A DNA stretch of 64,000 nucleotides from Anaerococcus marasmi. Its GTDB lineage: Bacteria; Bacillota; Clostridia; Tissierellales; Peptoniphilaceae. A program made the position numbers and the translations under genes. The notes under the pieces were generated by a model. That model was not told the origin of the DNA. It saw nothing but the letters and a program-made list of their open reading frames with translations, and did no database searches. The first letter of the stretch is position 1. Every line of letters starts with the position of its first letter. Positions 46,714 through 55,398 of the stretch are shown here, piece by piece. Location of the stretch: positions 361,501 through 425,500 of the forward strand of contig NZ_OLMF01000004.1 in NCBI RefSeq assembly GCF_900290195.1. Reading direction: 5' to 3'.

Positions 46714-47889
46714 TTAAAACATAGCTTCTACAAATGTTTTGGAGTCAAATTTCTCTAAATCATTAATTCCTTCGCCAACCCCAATATATTTAACTGGCAC
46801 TTCAAGCTCCACTTGTAGAGGGAAAATTACTCCTCCCTTAGCTGTTCCATCAAGTTTAGTAAGAATAAGGCCTGATATATCTGTGACATTTTTAAATTCT
46901 CTAAGCTGACTTACTGCATTCTGGCCAGTCGTTGCATCAAGAACCAACAGATTATCTCTACTAGCTCCCTTAGCGTGGGTATCTATAGTTTTATTAATTT
47001 TTTCTAATTCTTTCATTAGATTTTTCTTGTTATGAAGACGTCCTGCTGTATCACAAATTAATACATCGGCGTTTTTTGCCTTAGCTGATTTTATGGCATC
47101 AAATACAACTGCGGATGGGTCAGACCCTTCTTTGTGAGATATCATTTCTATATCAGACTTTTCTGCCCATTCTCCTAATTGTTCTATGGCTGCTGCCCTA
47201 AATGTATCAGCAGCTGCAAGTATTACATTCTTCCCTTCTTTTTTGAGATTATTTGCTAGTTTACCTATAGTTGTTGTCTTACCTACTCCATTTACTCCTA
47301 TTACAAGTATTACTGACAAATTATTATCCTCGATATTTAAATTATTATCCAGATTGTTCTCATCTAGCTTAGATGTCATTATTTCTTTTAATACAGGATA
47401 AATCTGGTCAGCTTCTTTGATACTTCTTTTCTTAATCTCATCCATAAGCTCATCTACAATCTCTAAGGTAGAGGTCATTCCTATATCTGCTGATATGAGA
47501 ATCTCTTCTAATTCATCATACAAGTCATCATCAATTTTGACGTTTCTAGTGAATAGATTTGTAAGTCCTTGGCTAAATTGACTGCGAGTTTTAGTTAAAC
47601 CTTTTTTTATCTTTGCAAAAAATCCAGTAGCTTCAGCATCATCATCTATTGATTCATTTGTGTTTATCTCTTCTTTATTGATTGTATCAATCTTATCATC
47701 AAAACTTTCTAATTCATTGTTGTCTTCTAACTCTTCTTCTAAAGAAAGATCGTGGGATTTATCATATCCCTCTTCTTCTGAAACTTCCTTGTCTTCTATA
47801 GGAGATTCGACAACTTCCTCAGTTTCATCTATCTCCTCTTCTTTTCTTATCTCTTCTTTGTTCTTCTTCCTTTTAAAAAAATCAAACAT
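46714..47889 (-). CDS. ftsY: signal recognition particle receptor FtsY
   Basis: SRP receptor GTPase for co-translational membrane targeting. 391 residues: an acidic, low-complexity A domain (1-95), then the N and G domains with P-loop GVNGVGKTTTIGKLA near 196, DTAGRLHNKKNL near 280 and TKLDGTAKGG near 343. AAGGAG precedes the ATG. priA lies directly upstream. Confidence 0.96.
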   Translation of the reverse strand: MFDFFKRKKNKEEIRKEEEIDETEEVVESPIEDKEVSEEEGYDKSHDLSLEEELEDNNELESFDDKIDTINKEEINTNESIDDDAEATGFFAKIKKGLTKTRSQFSQGLTNLFTRNVKIDDDLYDELEEILISADIGMTSTLEIVDELMDEIKKRSIKEADQIYPVLKEIMTSKLDENNLDNNLNIEDNNLSVILVIGVNGVGKTTTIGKLANNLKKEGKNVILAAADTFRAAAIEQLGEWAEKSDIEMISHKEGSDPSAVVFDAIKSAKAKNADVLICDTAGRLHNKKNLMKELEKINKTIDTHAKGASRDNLLVLDATTGQNAVSQLREFKNVTDISGLILTKLDGTAKGGVIFPLQVELEVPVKYIGVGEGINDLEKFDSKTFVEAMF

Positions 47890-47898
47890 CTTAACTCC

Positions 47899-50271
47899 TT
47901 AATTAATATTTACTGGATTAAGGGCAGGTATAAAACTTGTATCCTTATATTTATTGATATATTTAATCCTTAATGAATTGATAATATCAATAACTTCGCT
48001 TAAACCCTTATCATCGACTTTTATTAATATATTATACCTAAACTTATTGTTAATTCTTGCAATTTTACATGGATTGGGTCCTATAAGATCAATACTATTA
48101 TCTTTTAGTGACTTAGAAATATCTTTATAAAGATTTCTCGAAATATCTATGGCCTTAATTCTTGATTCATTAACTATTCTTATTGTCAAAAGATTTGTAT
48201 AAGGTGGATAATTAAATGTCTTCCTTAATTTTAGCTCATTTTCATAGAAGGCTTCGTAATCATTGTTCTTTGCAGCCTGAATTACAAAATTATCTGGCCT
48301 ATATGTTTGAATTACTACTCTACCTTTTATTTTATCTCGACCTGCCCTTCCAGATACTTGAGTTAGCAATTGAAAGGTAGTTTCATTCGCCTTAAAGTCA
48401 CCCACATTTAGACTTAGGTCAGCTGATATTATTCCTACTAATGATACATTCTTAAAGTCTAAGCCCTTAGCAATCATTTGTGTTCCCAAAAGAATATCGA
48501 TTTTGTTATCTTTCATATCCCTATACATTTTTTCATATAAGCTTTTATTAGTAGCTGTCATCGAATCCATTCTCAAAATATTAGCACTCGGAAAGAAACG
48601 TCTTACTTCTTCTTCTAATTTTTCAGTTCCTGCACCAAATTCTTTGATTTTTTTGGAATGGCATACCGGACAAATTCTAACCTGTTTTTTAGTTCTACCA
48701 CAATAATGGCAAACTAGCTTATCTACGTTTTTGTGATAAGTCATGGCTACATCACAGGCTTCACATTTTATAACATGGCCACAAGATCTACAAAAGGTAA
48801 ATGAATCATGTCCAACCTTATTTAGAAATAAGATTGTTTGCTCAGAATTTTTAAGATTATTTTCTATTTCTCTCTGTAAATTTCTAGAAATCATCGAGAA
48901 ATTAGATTTTTTAAGTTCCTCTCTCATGTCGACAATATCGACGCTAGGCATGTTTTTATTGATTCTATTATTTAGTTTTATTAAATCAAAGTCACCCTTT
49001 AATACCCTATCCATAGTCCTTATAGAAGGAGTTGCAGTAGCAAGTATTAGATTACAAGAATGTATTTTTGCTCTTTCAATAGCAATTTCATCTGTATGAT
49101 ATTTCGGATCTTGCGATGATACATATGACTGATCATGCTCTTCATCAATTATGATTATGCCAAGGTTTCTAAAAGGAGCGAATATAGCAGACCTTGCTCC
49201 AATGACTATTTTAACTTCACCATTATTAATCATCCTCCATTGATTGAAACGTTCTTTGGGTGTAAGTTTTGAGTGCATAATTGCTATTTTCTCATCAAAT
49301 CTTCCCTTAAATCTTTCAATTGTTTGTGGAGTTAGAGAAATTTCTGGTACAAGAATGATAGCTTCTTTCCCTTCACTTATTACCTTTTCTACCATCTGTA
49401 AGAAAATTTCTGTCTTGCCGCTACCAGTAACTCCATACAAAAGGAAGTGCCCTTTTCTATCATTATTTATAGTATCATAAGCTCTTTGTTGCTCTTCATT
49501 TAAGCTAAACTTATTGTATTTGCTGTATAAATTGTTAATTTCTTTTTCTTTTTCCTTTTTAGTTATAGAAATTATACTTTTACTTATGAGAGCATTTAGG
49601 CTAGTTCTACCCGCTTTTGTATGAGCAAGTAACTCTTTAACTTCTGTTATGCCATTTTCTTTAAGGTAATTGACAATCTCAATTTGTTTATGTGCTCTTG
49701 AATTTATTTTTTCTTCATTAATTTTAGTTAAATCCGCATACTCATCATAGGAAATTTTCTGACTCGTTTTTACATCAAATGTTTCTTTTATCATTTTTTT
49801 CTTGATATAGTAATCTAGTTTATCTTTATAATTAGGAAATTTCATCTTCAAGTCTTTTGCTTCCCTTTTCTCATTGAGATAATCAAGAAACTCATTTGAA
49901 TGATCACTTGTGTTTTGATAATATATGTGGATATCTTTGATTTTAGTTGGAGGCATAACCTGTTTTAGGGCAGCTTGTATAGGAGAAATATATCTTTTGG
50001 ACATAAAAAAAGCTAAATCCATAAGTTCTTTTGAAATTAGCTTTCTATCATCAACAAGGTCTAGAATCTCTTTAATTTTAAAATCTATATCTGAATCCAT
50101 CTTATCTACTAGCTCATAGACAAAAGCCACGTAAGTCTTATTTCCTCCACCAAAAGGAACAAGGACCCTCATGGCAATAGATATATCATCAATTAATCTA
50201 TCAGGGACCTTGTAGGTAAAACTTCTGTCTAAAAATCTGCTATTGGTATCCAAAATTACTTTTGCGTACAA
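47899..50271 (-). CDS. priA: primosomal protein N' (replication restart helicase PriA)
   Basis: 790-residue 3'-5' helicase that reloads the replisome at stalled forks. An N-terminal DNA-binding domain is followed by a helicase core with Walker A GVTGSGKTEIF near 275, DEEHD Walker B, and between helicase lobes a cysteine cluster (CRSCGHVIKCEACD; CHYCG; CPVCH) that binds two zinc ions. The GRAGRDKIKGRVVIQT motif is present. Part of the gmk-rpoZ-coaBC-priA-ftsY run. Confidence 0.97.
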   Translation of the reverse strand: MYAKVILDTNSRFLDRSFTYKVPDRLIDDISIAMRVLVPFGGGNKTYVAFVYELVDKMDSDIDFKIKEILDLVDDRKLISKELMDLAFFMSKRYISPIQAALKQVMPPTKIKDIHIYYQNTSDHSNEFLDYLNEKREAKDLKMKFPNYKDKLDYYIKKKMIKETFDVKTSQKISYDEYADLTKINEEKINSRAHKQIEIVNYLKENGITEVKELLAHTKAGRTSLNALISKSIISITKKEKEKEINNLYSKYNKFSLNEEQQRAYDTINNDRKGHFLLYGVTGSGKTEIFLQMVEKVISEGKEAIILVPEISLTPQTIERFKGRFDEKIAIMHSKLTPKERFNQWRMINNGEVKIVIGARSAIFAPFRNLGIIIIDEEHDQSYVSSQDPKYHTDEIAIERAKIHSCNLILATATPSIRTMDRVLKGDFDLIKLNNRINKNMPSVDIVDMREELKKSNFSMISRNLQREIENNLKNSEQTILFLNKVGHDSFTFCRSCGHVIKCEACDVAMTYHKNVDKLVCHYCGRTKKQVRICPVCHSKKIKEFGAGTEKLEEEVRRFFPSANILRMDSMTATNKSLYEKMYRDMKDNKIDILLGTQMIAKGLDFKNVSLVGIISADLSLNVGDFKANETTFQLLTQVSGRAGRDKIKGRVVIQTYRPDNFVIQAAKNNDYEAFYENELKLRKTFNYPPYTNLLTIRIVNESRIKAIDISRNLYKDISKSLKDNSIDLIGPNPCKIARINNKFRYNILIKVDDKGLSEVIDIINSLRIKYINKYKDTSFIPALNPVNIN

Positions 50272-50275
50272 AATA

Positions 50276-51448
50276 TCACCTTAATAAATCAAGTATCTTA
50301 TTTGCAAGTTCATCTTTAGGCATTATACCTAAGTCTTCAATGTTATCTTTTGATATTATACTTGCAATATTGGTATCTACGTTAAAGCCTGCTCCCCATT
50401 TAGTAAGATCGTTGGCAATAATATAATCAAGCTTTTTCTTTTCTAACTTAGCTTTAGCATTTTTGATTAAGTCATCAGTTTCCGCAGCAAAACCAATTAT
50501 TTTTTGATTTTCTTTCTTATTTGCAAAATACTTAACTATATCTGAATTTTCGATTAGCTCTAATTCTAAATTATTTCCTGTTTTCTTAAGTTTCTTATCA
50601 CTTGGATTTTCAACCCTATAATCAACCGGGGCCGCTGACATAATCAAGGCATCTGACGAATCAAAATATCTATCAATAGTATTTTTCATATCTTCATTTG
50701 TCTTGACTTCTATTCTTGTAATACCTTCTATATCTAGTGGTTTTACTGGGCCAGACACTAATATTACATCTGCTCCTCTTTTTTTTGCTTCATTGGCAAT
50801 GTTATAACCCATCTTACCACTAGATTTATTCGTTATGTATCTAACAAAATCAATCGGTTCAACAGTAGGACCAGCAGAAATTATAATTTTCTTTCCTTTT
50901 AGGTCTTTTTTAGTAAAATAATCTTCTAAAAATTCTACTATCTTGCTAGGTTCTTCAAGTCTCCCGTCACCTACTGTGTTACATGCTAGGATTCCAGCTT
51001 CCGGCCTAATAATTCTTACACCATAGCCTTCTAGCGTATCCATGTTCTTAACTGTAGCTTTATTCTTAAGCATGTTAGTATTCATAGAAGGGGCTATGAT
51101 TACATCCTTATCGCACGCAAGATAGGAAGCAATTAGGAAGTTATCTGCTATTCCATTAGCCATCTTGGCAATTGTATTAGCACTTGCTGGCGCTATTAGA
51201 AAGACATCTGCCCACTTAGGTAGGTCTATATGGTGAACTGATTCGTGACTTCCTTCAAATAAATCTGAGTAAACCTTGCATTTACCCATAGTTTCAAAAC
51301 TAAGCGGGCTAACAAATTTACTCGCAGATTCTGTCATTATAATTTTTAGATTAGCATTTTTCTTCTTCAGTCTAGAACATAGATCTAATACTTTATAAGC
51401 AGCGATACCCCCACTTACACCCAGAAGAATATTTTTGCCTTCTAACAT
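50276..51448 (-). CDS. coaBC: bifunctional CoaBC (phosphopantothenoylcysteine decarboxylase/synthetase)
   Basis: Carries out two coenzyme A steps. 390 residues: a flavoprotein decarboxylase domain (GVSGGIAAYK at the start; HIDLPKWADVFLIAPASANT near 77; APSMNTNM) and a CTP-dependent synthetase domain (ISAGPTVEPIDFVRYITN near 190; IGFAAET). Start overlaps the rpoZ stop by seven bases. gmk-rpoZ-coaBC-priA is the standard Bacillota order. Confidence 0.96.
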   Translation of the reverse strand: MLEGKNILLGVSGGIAAYKVLDLCSRLKKKNANLKIIMTESASKFVSPLSFETMGKCKVYSDLFEGSHESVHHIDLPKWADVFLIAPASANTIAKMANGIADNFLIASYLACDKDVIIAPSMNTNMLKNKATVKNMDTLEGYGVRIIRPEAGILACNTVGDGRLEEPSKIVEFLEDYFTKKDLKGKKIIISAGPTVEPIDFVRYITNKSSGKMGYNIANEAKKRGADVILVSGPVKPLDIEGITRIEVKTNEDMKNTIDRYFDSSDALIMSAAPVDYRVENPSDKKLKKTGNNLELELIENSDIVKYFANKKENQKIIGFAAETDDLIKNAKAKLEKKKLDYIIANDLTKWGAGFNVDTNIASIISKDNIEDLGIMPKDELANKILDLLR

Positions 51449-51630
51449 TTTTTGCTAACTTTCCCTTCTATAACTTCGTTTAAAGCTTGTGTTACAGGCT
51501 TAGCTTCTATTTCTTTAGTTAAAGGTGCAGAGCCATTTACAATTCTTCTGGCTCTTTTGGCGCACATCATACAAATTTCATATCTACTTGGACTAATTTC
51601 GCTTAACTTTTTAAAAGATGGATTATTCAT
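51442..51630 (-). CDS. rpoZ: DNA-directed RNA polymerase subunit omega
   Basis: 62-residue omega subunit, a chaperone for beta-prime. The conserved SRYEICMMCAKRARRI near 15-30 identifies it. I choose ATG 51630: AAGGAG is seven bases upstream, whereas an in-frame ATG at 51636 is only one base from it. It overlaps gmk by eight bases and coaBC by seven. Confidence 0.93.
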   Translation of the reverse strand: MNNPSFKKLSEISPSRYEICMMCAKRARRIVNGSAPLTKEIEAKPVTQALNEVIEGKVSKKC

Positions 51631-52231
51631 TATCATTCTCCTTAAAATCTAAATTTTCTTCCCTAAATACCCTATGTTTTTCTGCATTTATAATCTCATT
51701 AACAGATGTAATAGCAGTATTTAAATGGTCATTTACTACTAAATAATCATAGTCTTTAATATACTCGAGCTCTTTCCTAGCATTATGCATCCTTATTTTT
51801 ATATCTTCATCGGTCTCAGTACCACGACCTACAATTCTATTTTTAAGTTCAGTAAGTGATGGTGGTGCCAAAAAAATAAAGACCCCATTATCAGTATTTT
51901 TCTTGATATTTAGAGCTCCCTGTACATCTATTTCTAATATTACAATTTTTCCTTCGTTTATCTTATTTTCAACAAAATCTTTAGGAGTGCCGTAGTAGTT
52001 ATTATGGACGTGAGCATATTCAAGGAATTTATCTTCTTCAATCATTTTCTCGAATTCTTCATGGCTTATATAAAAATAACTTACTCCCTCTATTTCTCCA
52101 TCTCTTTTTTTTCTTGTAGTAGCTGATACAGAATACACTAAGTTAGTTTGCGTATTCATAAGATCGTGTAAAACAGTACCTTTCCCTACTCCTGATGGAC
52201 CAGATATTACTAATAAAAATCCCTTCTTCAT
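51623..52231 (-). CDS. gmk: guanylate kinase
   Basis: Converts GMP to GDP. 202 residues; P-loop ISGPSGVGKGT near 8-18, GMP-binding SATTRKKRDGEIEGVSYFY near 37-55. It is the first gene of the minus-strand run to ftsY and is divergent from rqcH across an 89-base region. Confidence 0.97.
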   Translation of the reverse strand: MKKGFLLVISGPSGVGKGTVLHDLMNTQTNLVYSVSATTRKKRDGEIEGVSYFYISHEEFEKMIEEDKFLEYAHVHNNYYGTPKDFVENKINEGKIVILEIDVQGALNIKKNTDNGVFIFLAPPSLTELKNRIVGRGTETDEDIKIRMHNARKELEYIKDYDYLVVNDHLNTAITSVNEIINAEKHRVFREENLDFKENDNE

Positions 52232-52297
52232 TTCGCCCCCTTATTATAGATATTCTACTTTTAGCCCCAGCTTACTTCAAGTATGTAAAAATAATTG

Positions 52298-52316
52298 TAT
52301 AATGCATAGGAGGTGA
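52298..52316 (+). promoter_or_regulatory. rqcH -10 box and ribosome-binding site
   Basis: TATAAT at 52298-52303 and AGGAGGTGAT ending five bases before the ATG. The matching -35 (TTCAAG, 16-base spacer) is poor. Confidence 0.55.
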
Positions 52317-52320
52317 TTAT

Positions 52321-54069
52321 ATGAGCTATGATGGAATAGTTACACGTAAAATAGTTAATGAGCTTAGAGAAAAATTATTAGGAGGTAAGATTCAAAGGAT
52401 TAGTCAACCTTCTAAGAACGATATTGTTTTCAATGTGTATTCCATGGGTAAAAATTACAAATTGATAATAAGTGCGAATAATAATGAAGCAAGAATAAAT
52501 ATAACTAATAAAAAATATGAAAATCCTGATGTCCCACCTAATTTTTGTATGGTACTAAGAAAGCATATAAATCAAGGCAAAATCATAGATATAAGCCAAA
52601 AAGGACTAGATAGAGTTGTTATATTTTCAATCTCTTCAATAGACGAGATGGGCTTTGATACATCTAAGAAGCTTATAGTGGAAATCATGGGCAAGTATTC
52701 AAATATAATCTTAGTAGATGATAATTACAAAATAATTGATGCTATAAAAAGAGTAAATAGTCAAATGTCTTCCGTTAGAGAAATATTTCCATCACTTAAG
52801 TATGAATTTATCGAAGATGATAAAGAAGATATAACAAAGGATGATTTCAAGTTAGATATAAAAACACTAGATCAGAGGCTCTCAGATGAGCAGGTTCCTT
52901 ACAAAATCTTCCATCAAAATTATACAGGCTTTTCCCCTGCTGTGGGCAAAGAATTGGTTTTTAGGGCAGGGATTGATGATAGAATTAACTGGGGACTTGT
53001 AAGCGAAGATGAGAAAAGAAAGTTAGATAAACTTTTGGAAGAATTAGCTGATGATATAAGAAACAATAATTTATCTAGTTTTGTGTACAAAGATAATATA
53101 AAAGTGAAAGACTTTCACTGCATTAATTTTACTCATTTATCCTTTGATAAGGAAGAAAATGAAACTATGAGTGAATCTGTAGAGGTTTTTTTCACTACAA
53201 ACAAAACCCATGATAGATTAAATCAGAAAAAATCAGATTTAAATAAGAAGCTAAATTCCAGTATAAAATCAGTTAATAAAAAAGTGAAGATCCTAAGATC
53301 TAATTTGGATAAAAAAGATTCTATTGATAAGTTTAAGAAAAGAGGAGATTTACTAGCTGCTAATGTATATAAGATTAATAAGGGAGATAAAGAGGTTAAG
53401 GTTTTAGATTATTATAAGAATAATCAAGAGACAGTAATAAATATCGATCCACAAAAAACTCCTTGGGAAAATGTTGAAGTAAACTATACTAGATCTAAAA
53501 AACTTAAAGCTTCTTATGATTATGCAAATAAAGACCTACCTAGACAAAAAGAATTATTAGATTATCTAGAACAAACTAAAGATTTTATTAATAGATCAAC
53601 TAGTATAGAAGATTTAACAGATATTAGAGAAGAGCTAGTGGAAATGAAGATTATTAAGAAAAAAGGTAAAAAGAAAAAGAAATCTTCCAAAAAATCAAAA
53701 CCATATCACTATATTACGAATAAATCAAGCGATATTTATGTAGGTAAAAATAGTAAGCAGAATGATTATATTACCTTAAAGCTTGCAAATAAAGATGACT
53801 ATTGGTTTCATATAAAAGATTTGCCAGGAAGCCATGTCATCTTAAGAAATGACAATATAGATGAAGATGATATAAAAATTGCAGCATATCTGGCAGCAAT
53901 TAACTCATCAGTTGCTAAAGGTAGCAAAGTTGATATAGACTACACGCAAAAGAAAAATGTGAATAAGGCAAAAGGAGCAAAACCTGGTATGGTTTACTAC
54001 ACTGATTTCAATACTATTACAATAGATACAAGTATAGATTTAAAAGAGACTTATAAAGAAGTTAAATAA
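52321..54069 (+). CDS. rqcH: ribosome quality control protein RqcH (NFACT family)
   Basis: Binds stalled 50S-peptidyl-tRNA complexes and recruits tRNA-Ala to add C-terminal alanine tails. 582 residues: NFACT-N (to about 240), coiled-coil and HhH region, NFACT-R domain (YHYITNKSSDIYVGKN, DYWFHIKDLPGSHVIL). Asp97 and Arg98 (GLDRVV) match the pair required for alanine tailing in Bacillus subtilis, at identical numbering. Older annotation calls such genes fibronectin-binding proteins. It is the only long plus-strand gene between 42 and 64 kb. Confidence 0.94.
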   Translation: MSYDGIVTRKIVNELREKLLGGKIQRISQPSKNDIVFNVYSMGKNYKLIISANNNEARINITNKKYENPDVPPNFCMVLRKHINQGKIIDISQKGLDRVVIFSISSIDEMGFDTSKKLIVEIMGKYSNIILVDDNYKIIDAIKRVNSQMSSVREIFPSLKYEFIEDDKEDITKDDFKLDIKTLDQRLSDEQVPYKIFHQNYTGFSPAVGKELVFRAGIDDRINWGLVSEDEKRKLDKLLEELADDIRNNNLSSFVYKDNIKVKDFHCINFTHLSFDKEENETMSESVEVFFTTNKTHDRLNQKKSDLNKKLNSSIKSVNKKVKILRSNLDKKDSIDKFKKRGDLLAANVYKINKGDKEVKVLDYYKNNQETVINIDPQKTPWENVEVNYTRSKKLKASYDYANKDLPRQKELLDYLEQTKDFINRSTSIEDLTDIREELVEMKIIKKKGKKKKKSSKKSKPYHYITNKSSDIYVGKNSKQNDYITLKLANKDDYWFHIKDLPGSHVILRNDNIDEDDIKIAAYLAAINSSVAKGSKVDIDYTQKKNVNKAKGAKPGMVYYTDFNTITIDTSIDLKETYKEVK

Positions 54070-54071
54070 AT

Positions 54072-54108
54072 AAAAACCGGTTCTTTATTTCAAGACCGGT
54101 TTTTCATT
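54072..54108. terminator. bidirectional terminator between rqcH and hup
   Basis: AAAAACCGGT (54072-54081) pairs with ACCGGTTTTT (54095-54104), extendable inward by CTT/AAG with one bulge. T-runs lie on both strands, serving the convergent rqcH and hup. Confidence 0.85.
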
Positions 54109-54114
54109 GCTTTT

Positions 54115-54393
54115 TTATTTATTAACTGCTTCTTTTAGTGTCTTACCTGCTTTGAAAACTGGAGCTTTAGAAGCTGGGATTTGAATAACTTCTTCAGGTT
54201 TTCTAGGGTTTCTTCCTTCTCTAGCTTTTCTATCTCTTACTTCGAAAGTTCCGAAACCAACAAGTTGAACTTTGTCACCGTCTACTAGTGATTCAGTTAC
54301 TGTTTCAAGAAATGCATTTAACGCTTTTTCTGCTTCACTTTTTTTAAGACCACTTTTCTCTGAAATATTAATTAATAATTCTGATTTATTCAT
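54115..54393 (-). CDS. hup: DNA-binding protein HU
   Basis: 92-residue histone-like protein that bends and compacts DNA. Start MNKSELLINISEKSGL, the VQLVGFGTFEVRDRKAREGRNP arm segment in two parts, and the C-terminal FKAGKTLKEAVNK are diagnostic. It has its own strong promoter, AGGAGG ribosome-binding site and terminator, as expected for an abundant protein. Confidence 0.98.
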   Translation of the reverse strand: MNKSELLINISEKSGLKKSEAEKALNAFLETVTESLVDGDKVQLVGFGTFEVRDRKAREGRNPRKPEEVIQIPASKAPVFKAGKTLKEAVNK

Positions 54394-54438
54394 ATTTCCT
54401 CCTATAAATCAATATAATTCTGTTTAACTCTAAGATAG

Positions 54439-54467
54439 ATTATACATAAGAAATAAACTAATTTCAA
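54439..54467 (-). promoter_or_regulatory. hup promoter
   Basis: Minus-strand -35 TTGAAA (54462-54467), 17-base spacer, -10 TATAAT (54439-54444). It starts within 12 bases of the end of the upstream lipoprotein gene's stop. Confidence 0.8.
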
Positions 54468-54474
54468 GCCTTTC

Positions 54475-55398
54475 CTACACAAAAACCTTAATCTTACTTT
54501 CTTTTATAAGTTTATTTAGGTAATCGTAATAGGCTTTTTCTAAATAAATATCCTTTGCTTTGAGAAGTAACTCATTTTCATTTTCATTATATGAATTTAT
54601 CATAAGTATACAAAATTTCCCCTCATACTCAAATATATCACTTATCATATCTTTTTTCTTAACTTTAGATGCTGATAAAATAGGATCGTCTATATAAACG
54701 AAATCAGAATTTATAATTGAGTAATTTCTTGCGTTTTTATTAAGGTATGATTGAAAACTTTTGGCATCTGTAAGCTTATCTTTGATATTTTTAGCAACAT
54801 TTTTATCATCAAAAACTAAGACATTATATTTGTATTGTCTGTGAAGTTTATTGTTTTTATTATAAAAGTCAACTACATCTTTGTCTTTGATATGGTTATT
54901 CTTTAGAAAAAGATCGTAGTGAGCCTTCCTAATATAGTCATTGTAGAGGATTTCATTAATAGAATTTTCATTAAAGCCCAAGGCTACTATATTGGCCTTA
55001 AGTGAGTCCTCCCCATTTAGTTTATCTGAAAGATTATTCCTTAAATTGTTTGTCCCATTATCGTCTAATTTAATCTTATTGGCCTCTAAGTCTTTTTTCA
55101 TTACTTGATCTTTAATCATAGAATCTATGAGCTCTTCTCTTAGTATTTGATCATTACTCTTTCCATTCTTGCTTTTTTTCTCTAAGAAAGATTCTCCATA
55201 GACCTTGCTGTAATAGCTTTGATAAAATCTTAGTTCTTTAGAATATAAATCACTCGATATAGCCTTGCCATCTACACTCGCCACAACATTACTAGTAGCT
55301 TTGCCCTTACTATTGCAGGAAGTAAGTGTGACAAGTAGTAGAAAAGCCGTAAGACAGATTTTACTTATTATCGTCTTCAGATTCTTTATTGCTTTCAT
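54475..55398 (-). CDS. lipoprotein related to PrsA with a degenerate parvulin domain
   Basis: 307 residues from ATG 55398. A signal peptide ends in lipobox LVTLTSC (Cys28). A SurA-N/PrsA-like helical region follows (VASVDGKAISSDLY; EELIDSMIKDQVMKKDLE). Where PrsA has a parvulin domain, this one aligns weakly: SHIL becomes YNVL, the GG-x-G-x-F loop is missing, and GYHII becomes KFCIL, so isomerase activity is unlikely. Its start overlaps the upstream prsA by 38 bases without a good ribosome-binding site, suggesting coupling. Probably a membrane-anchored holdase-type chaperone. Confidence 0.7.
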   Translation of the reverse strand: MKAIKNLKTIISKICLTAFLLLVTLTSCNSKGKATSNVVASVDGKAISSDLYSKELRFYQSYYSKVYGESFLEKKSKNGKSNDQILREELIDSMIKDQVMKKDLEANKIKLDDNGTNNLRNNLSDKLNGEDSLKANIVALGFNENSINEILYNDYIRKAHYDLFLKNNHIKDKDVVDFYNKNNKLHRQYKYNVLVFDDKNVAKNIKDKLTDAKSFQSYLNKNARNYSIINSDFVYIDDPILSASKVKKKDMISDIFEYEGKFCILMINSYNENENELLLKAKDIYLEKAYYDYLNKLIKESKIKVFV

